This document shows positions 62,901 through 64,000 of a stretch of DNA of 64,000 nt, one piece after another (position 1 is the first letter of the stretch; each line of letters begins with the position of its first letter). A program made the position numbers and the translations under genes. The stretch lies in the NCBI RefSeq assembly GCF_016775155.1, contig NZ_JAEUGD010000043.1, positions 62,001-126,000 on the forward strand, read 5' to 3'. The stretch comes from Fulvivirga marina. GTDB taxonomy: Bacteria > Bacteroidota > Bacteroidia > Cytophagales > Cyclobacteriaceae. Below the pieces are notes generated by a model. It did not search any database. It saw only the letters and a program-made list of their open reading frames with translations, and was not told where the DNA came from.

Positions 62901-63500
62901 ATAGCTCCTATTCAGGCTAGTTTTAGCGGAGGCGATAATATGACCGTTGGAGTTGGTGCTTATTTTACCCTTAGCGTAGATGCTTCAGGGGGATGCGGGA
63001 AGTATTACTTCAACTGGTATACGGTGGATACCAACAATAATCAAAACTATTTGGGAACCACAGTTTCTGGCATTGGTTCCAGTACTTCTGTTCAGTTGAA
63101 GGCGCTCTGCAAAGATTTCTTTACGGTTAAGTGCGAGGTTATCGATGAAACCGGTACCGGGCTGGTATCAATCAAAAAGTATATAAAAGTGGATGTTGAA
63201 AATGCTGAAATGACCCTGTCTCTTAGCGGAGGGCCTTTGTATCCCTATAACTATTGTACGGTAAACTCAGACCAGATAGCGGTGACCCCTAGTATTACCG
63301 GAGGGTGTGGTACATATACCTATTCATGGAGCTACAGCTACTATAACGAAAATACTTCAGGTACCATCACCAGTACGGATGAAGTTTTTGTGGAGAAGTT
63401 TCTCGGAGCAGGATCGCTGACCTGTACGGTTACGGATATTTCAGGGCTCAGTGCTACTGTAACGCAAACCATAAGTCAAGATAAAGACTGCCTGAACTAA
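59931..63500 (+). CDS. Secreted RHS-like / YD-repeat protein with PKD-like modules
   Basis: An 1189-residue exported protein. A basic N-terminus and hydrophobic segment (about 17-36) form the signal. The N-terminal part shows the Bacteroidota RHS hallmark: VPNISIPVYALTGKDISLPLSLRYHS followed by SWVGEDWVLEGAGVITRV. YD-type tyrosine/glycine repeats recur (YQYTFGGTNGMEHISKDG, YDVHGNLIQTSG, YDWKGNVISATDTND, YDYNKMNQVTNV). The end carries two PKD/Ig-like modules (residues about 990-1185, GGCGKYYFNWYT and GGCGTYTYSWSY) with cysteines. No RHS core with a C-terminal toxin is present, so this protein alone is not a complete polymorphic toxin. It is followed after 30 bases by another secreted protein. 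Confidence 0.8.
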   Translation: MHSFRLSLVRGYRAHRFVLLLGSLLLLGVILPGVAQNDHLASPQAILPSSEAIALARQVAIPTGSYTGVPNISIPVYALTGKDISLPLSLRYHSVLDREASAKSWVGEDWVLEGAGVITRVINGISDFDANGYVGSNLPANLAAASSTYINQAISGTTDTGPDIFYFNFAGYKGSFAFTPQGELITDPSNHLKIEPLANENGEWIIRDAQGYQYTFGGTNGMEHISKDGVNKLSVTSWYLTKITSPLKEEVVLNYGQAIVVENGYYSDLTLPGEFKASFANRIANQKLDLARYHFVPYLESITLDNGTYGNRLTFQSRTTEAGSPFGGSFTKILEKVIVEVKDSADWKQTGHVSLTIGDGNLSSVYHYHSEVIEQTNDPSGPFNPLPSPENASVRENLISATKVSYTTIDGNRMLSEVQYNSGKKIKYFYEPHDFSNYTIASEDLQKLKLGYRLEHVAVEGAEPLETYFHYEDDLGNSSGTLYNFKNFDYTIDRWYKDGSYSIVNGPVTNNHVTPLFTTVLGGPMVTYSSIWTESPGKGKASYEYTEPVLTTTQAEGYYNQSFAPFLSGLDFTGGKLKGSKVYKYENNTWQVVQHVTRTYEEQSRPALSGLNLLMIDAAGDKNVVNAAATISGNNSTAATVTFRDITGMQAYQIPTTWTRMSQSTETYSETAGISKTTTTSFEYNNQNFTRKTTTLLANGVSGYSTISYPFEYTGEPVYDEMVSRNMLAYPVEALTYRKEGATELLTGGAISDYGFFADNDPANDQPDMVNENILVKATYHWENQPDGATPESEIPTISNKNYKLGAAFEYDVHGNLIQTSGKHKVAATVWDYKNELPIASVENAYASDVYFNGFEEDGTKAQAKTGQKSHSGGQFTIPFTPDPNKDYILTYWYYSSGQWYYREKPFAATINEGEALDEVRVYPEGARVTTTAYDWKGNVISATDTNDQSVYYDYNKMNQVTNVRNNDRDIIQTTQHNYAYFATPCEGSEIAPIQASFSGGDNMTVGVGAYFTLSVDASGGCGKYYFNWYTVDTNNNQNYLGTTVSGIGSSTSVQLKALCKDFFTVKCEVIDETGTGLVSIKKYIKVDVENAEMTLSLSGGPLYPYNYCTVNSDQIAVTPSITGGCGTYTYSWSYSYYNENTSGTITSTDEVFVEKFLGAGSLTCTVTDISGLSATVTQTISQDKDCLN

Positions 63501-63530
63501 AATGCTTCCACTGCTTAAAGAGAATATCCA

Positions 63531-64000
63531 ATGATGAATATAAATAAACTACTTCAATATACTTTTGTTTTGATTTTACTCGCGGCTTTTGGCTTCTCCC
63601 ATGGGGCTAAAGCGGAGAAGAATGAGACTGGCGGAAGCATTGCCTTGGCATCAATGGCATTGGCTGACCCTGTACCTGTCAACAAGCAGCAGTACGGAAA
63701 AGGATACGCCAAATTTGAGGCTACTGGCTCAAGCGGTACCTACTACTGGTACAACAATGCCTCTGATGCAACACCTATAAACGCTACTCCAAAGTCGTCT
63801 ATCGTTGTACTGATCAGCAGCACAACGGTAATGTATGCACAGGGATATATCGCTGAAGAAGGCTACAGTGCCAAGGTGCCCGTTACGATTACCGTTCAAA
63901 AGTTTCCAATAATTACAGTTATCGGGCAGGCGGGTATTAATTTTCAGCAAGAGTGGGTAGAGCTCAGTACTACAGAGGCTCATGACCAATACCAGTGGTA
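63531..64000 (+). CDS. Second secreted protein of the RHS-like pair, 3' end outside window
   Basis: The frame from ATG 63531 stays open to the edge (about 156 codons seen). It starts with a signal peptide (MMNINKLLQYTFVLILLAAFGFSHGAKA) and continues with Ig/PKD-like strands (YYWYNNASDATPINATPKSS, VITVQKFPIITVIGQ). In Bacteroidota an RHS N-terminal protein is often followed by a DUF6443/RHS-core protein with such an N-terminus; that this gene is one is inference, as the decisive part lies outside. It is 30 bp after the previous gene and likely cotranscribed. Confidence 0.7.
   Translation, partial: MMNINKLLQYTFVLILLAAFGFSHGAKAEKNETGGSIALASMALADPVPVNKQQYGKGYAKFEATGSSGTYYWYNNASDATPINATPKSSIVVLISSTTVMYAQGYIAEEGYSAKVPVTITVQKFPIITVIGQAGINFQQEWVELSTTEAHDQYQW

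Noticed and set aside
63589-63989. Short frames on both strands near the right edge
   Set aside because: They are out of frame with the signal-peptide-bearing frame from 63531, which stays open to the end of the window.

Overview
The window looks like chromosome of a free-living Bacteroidota, most probably a Cytophagales member (Fulvivirga/Cyclobacteriaceae-like; this rank is inference). Visible support: two secreted proteins with C-terminal type IX secretion (T9SS) sorting domains, many Bacteroidota-type families (AsmA-like giant protein, PD40/OmpA proteins, two-component propeller without kinase, RHS-like protein with PKD-like modules), AT-rich intergenic DNA, general lack of Shine-Dalgarno sequences, and a few promoters of the Bacteroidota TTG-N20-TAnnTTTG type. 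No rRNA, tRNA, CRISPR array, prophage or complete insertion sequence was recognised.

Left part (1-4.5 kb): a signalling-like cluster on the + strand. It holds the C-terminal part of a HAMP/GAF/coiled-coil protein with exact 63-residue repeats, three small STAS/SpoIIAA-like proteins (two are tandem paralogues), a membrane protein ending in a histidine-kinase dimerisation domain without the ATPase domain, and a DUF805 membrane protein. From 4.5 to 8 kb two T9SS cargo proteins follow, one with beta-helix-like repeats and one very glycine-rich. From 8 to 14.5 kb: an orphan osmoprotectant-type ABC ATPase, a 515-bp stretch without a clear gene, a membrane class III nucleotide cyclase with non-canonical purine-specificity residues, a large GAF protein and two small envelope proteins.

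Centre (14.6-46.6 kb), mostly on the - strand: a TetR-fabF operon with a palindromic operator, AsmA-like protein, lipoprotein, class 3 aldehyde dehydrogenase, transglutaminase-like protein (+), two OmpA-family proteins, a patatin/Omp85 (type Vd-like) protein, M23 peptidase, SDR protein (+), DsbD, M20 dipeptidase, multi-PAS histidine kinase, PLP enzyme plus PagL-like deacylase, a kinase-less propeller sensor overlapping a lipoprotein gene, glutamate dehydrogenase and UvrA. The theme is envelope biogenesis and sensing mixed with housekeeping.

Right part (46.7-64 kb): an ECF sigma factor with an overlapping small partner gene, nth and a GT4 glycosyltransferase (+); then a storage/osmolyte carbohydrate cluster, treZ - GH57/DUF3536 - treY (-), divergent from glgB (+), which would convert alpha-glucan to trehalose and build glycogen branches. 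The window ends with a secreted RHS-like protein and the start of a second secreted protein that runs off the edge.

Most worth a second look: the STAS-like trio with the truncated kinase at the left end, the kinase-less propeller/lipoprotein pair, the cyclase active-site changes, the GH57 gene inside the treY/treZ operon, and the RHS-like pair at the right edge.
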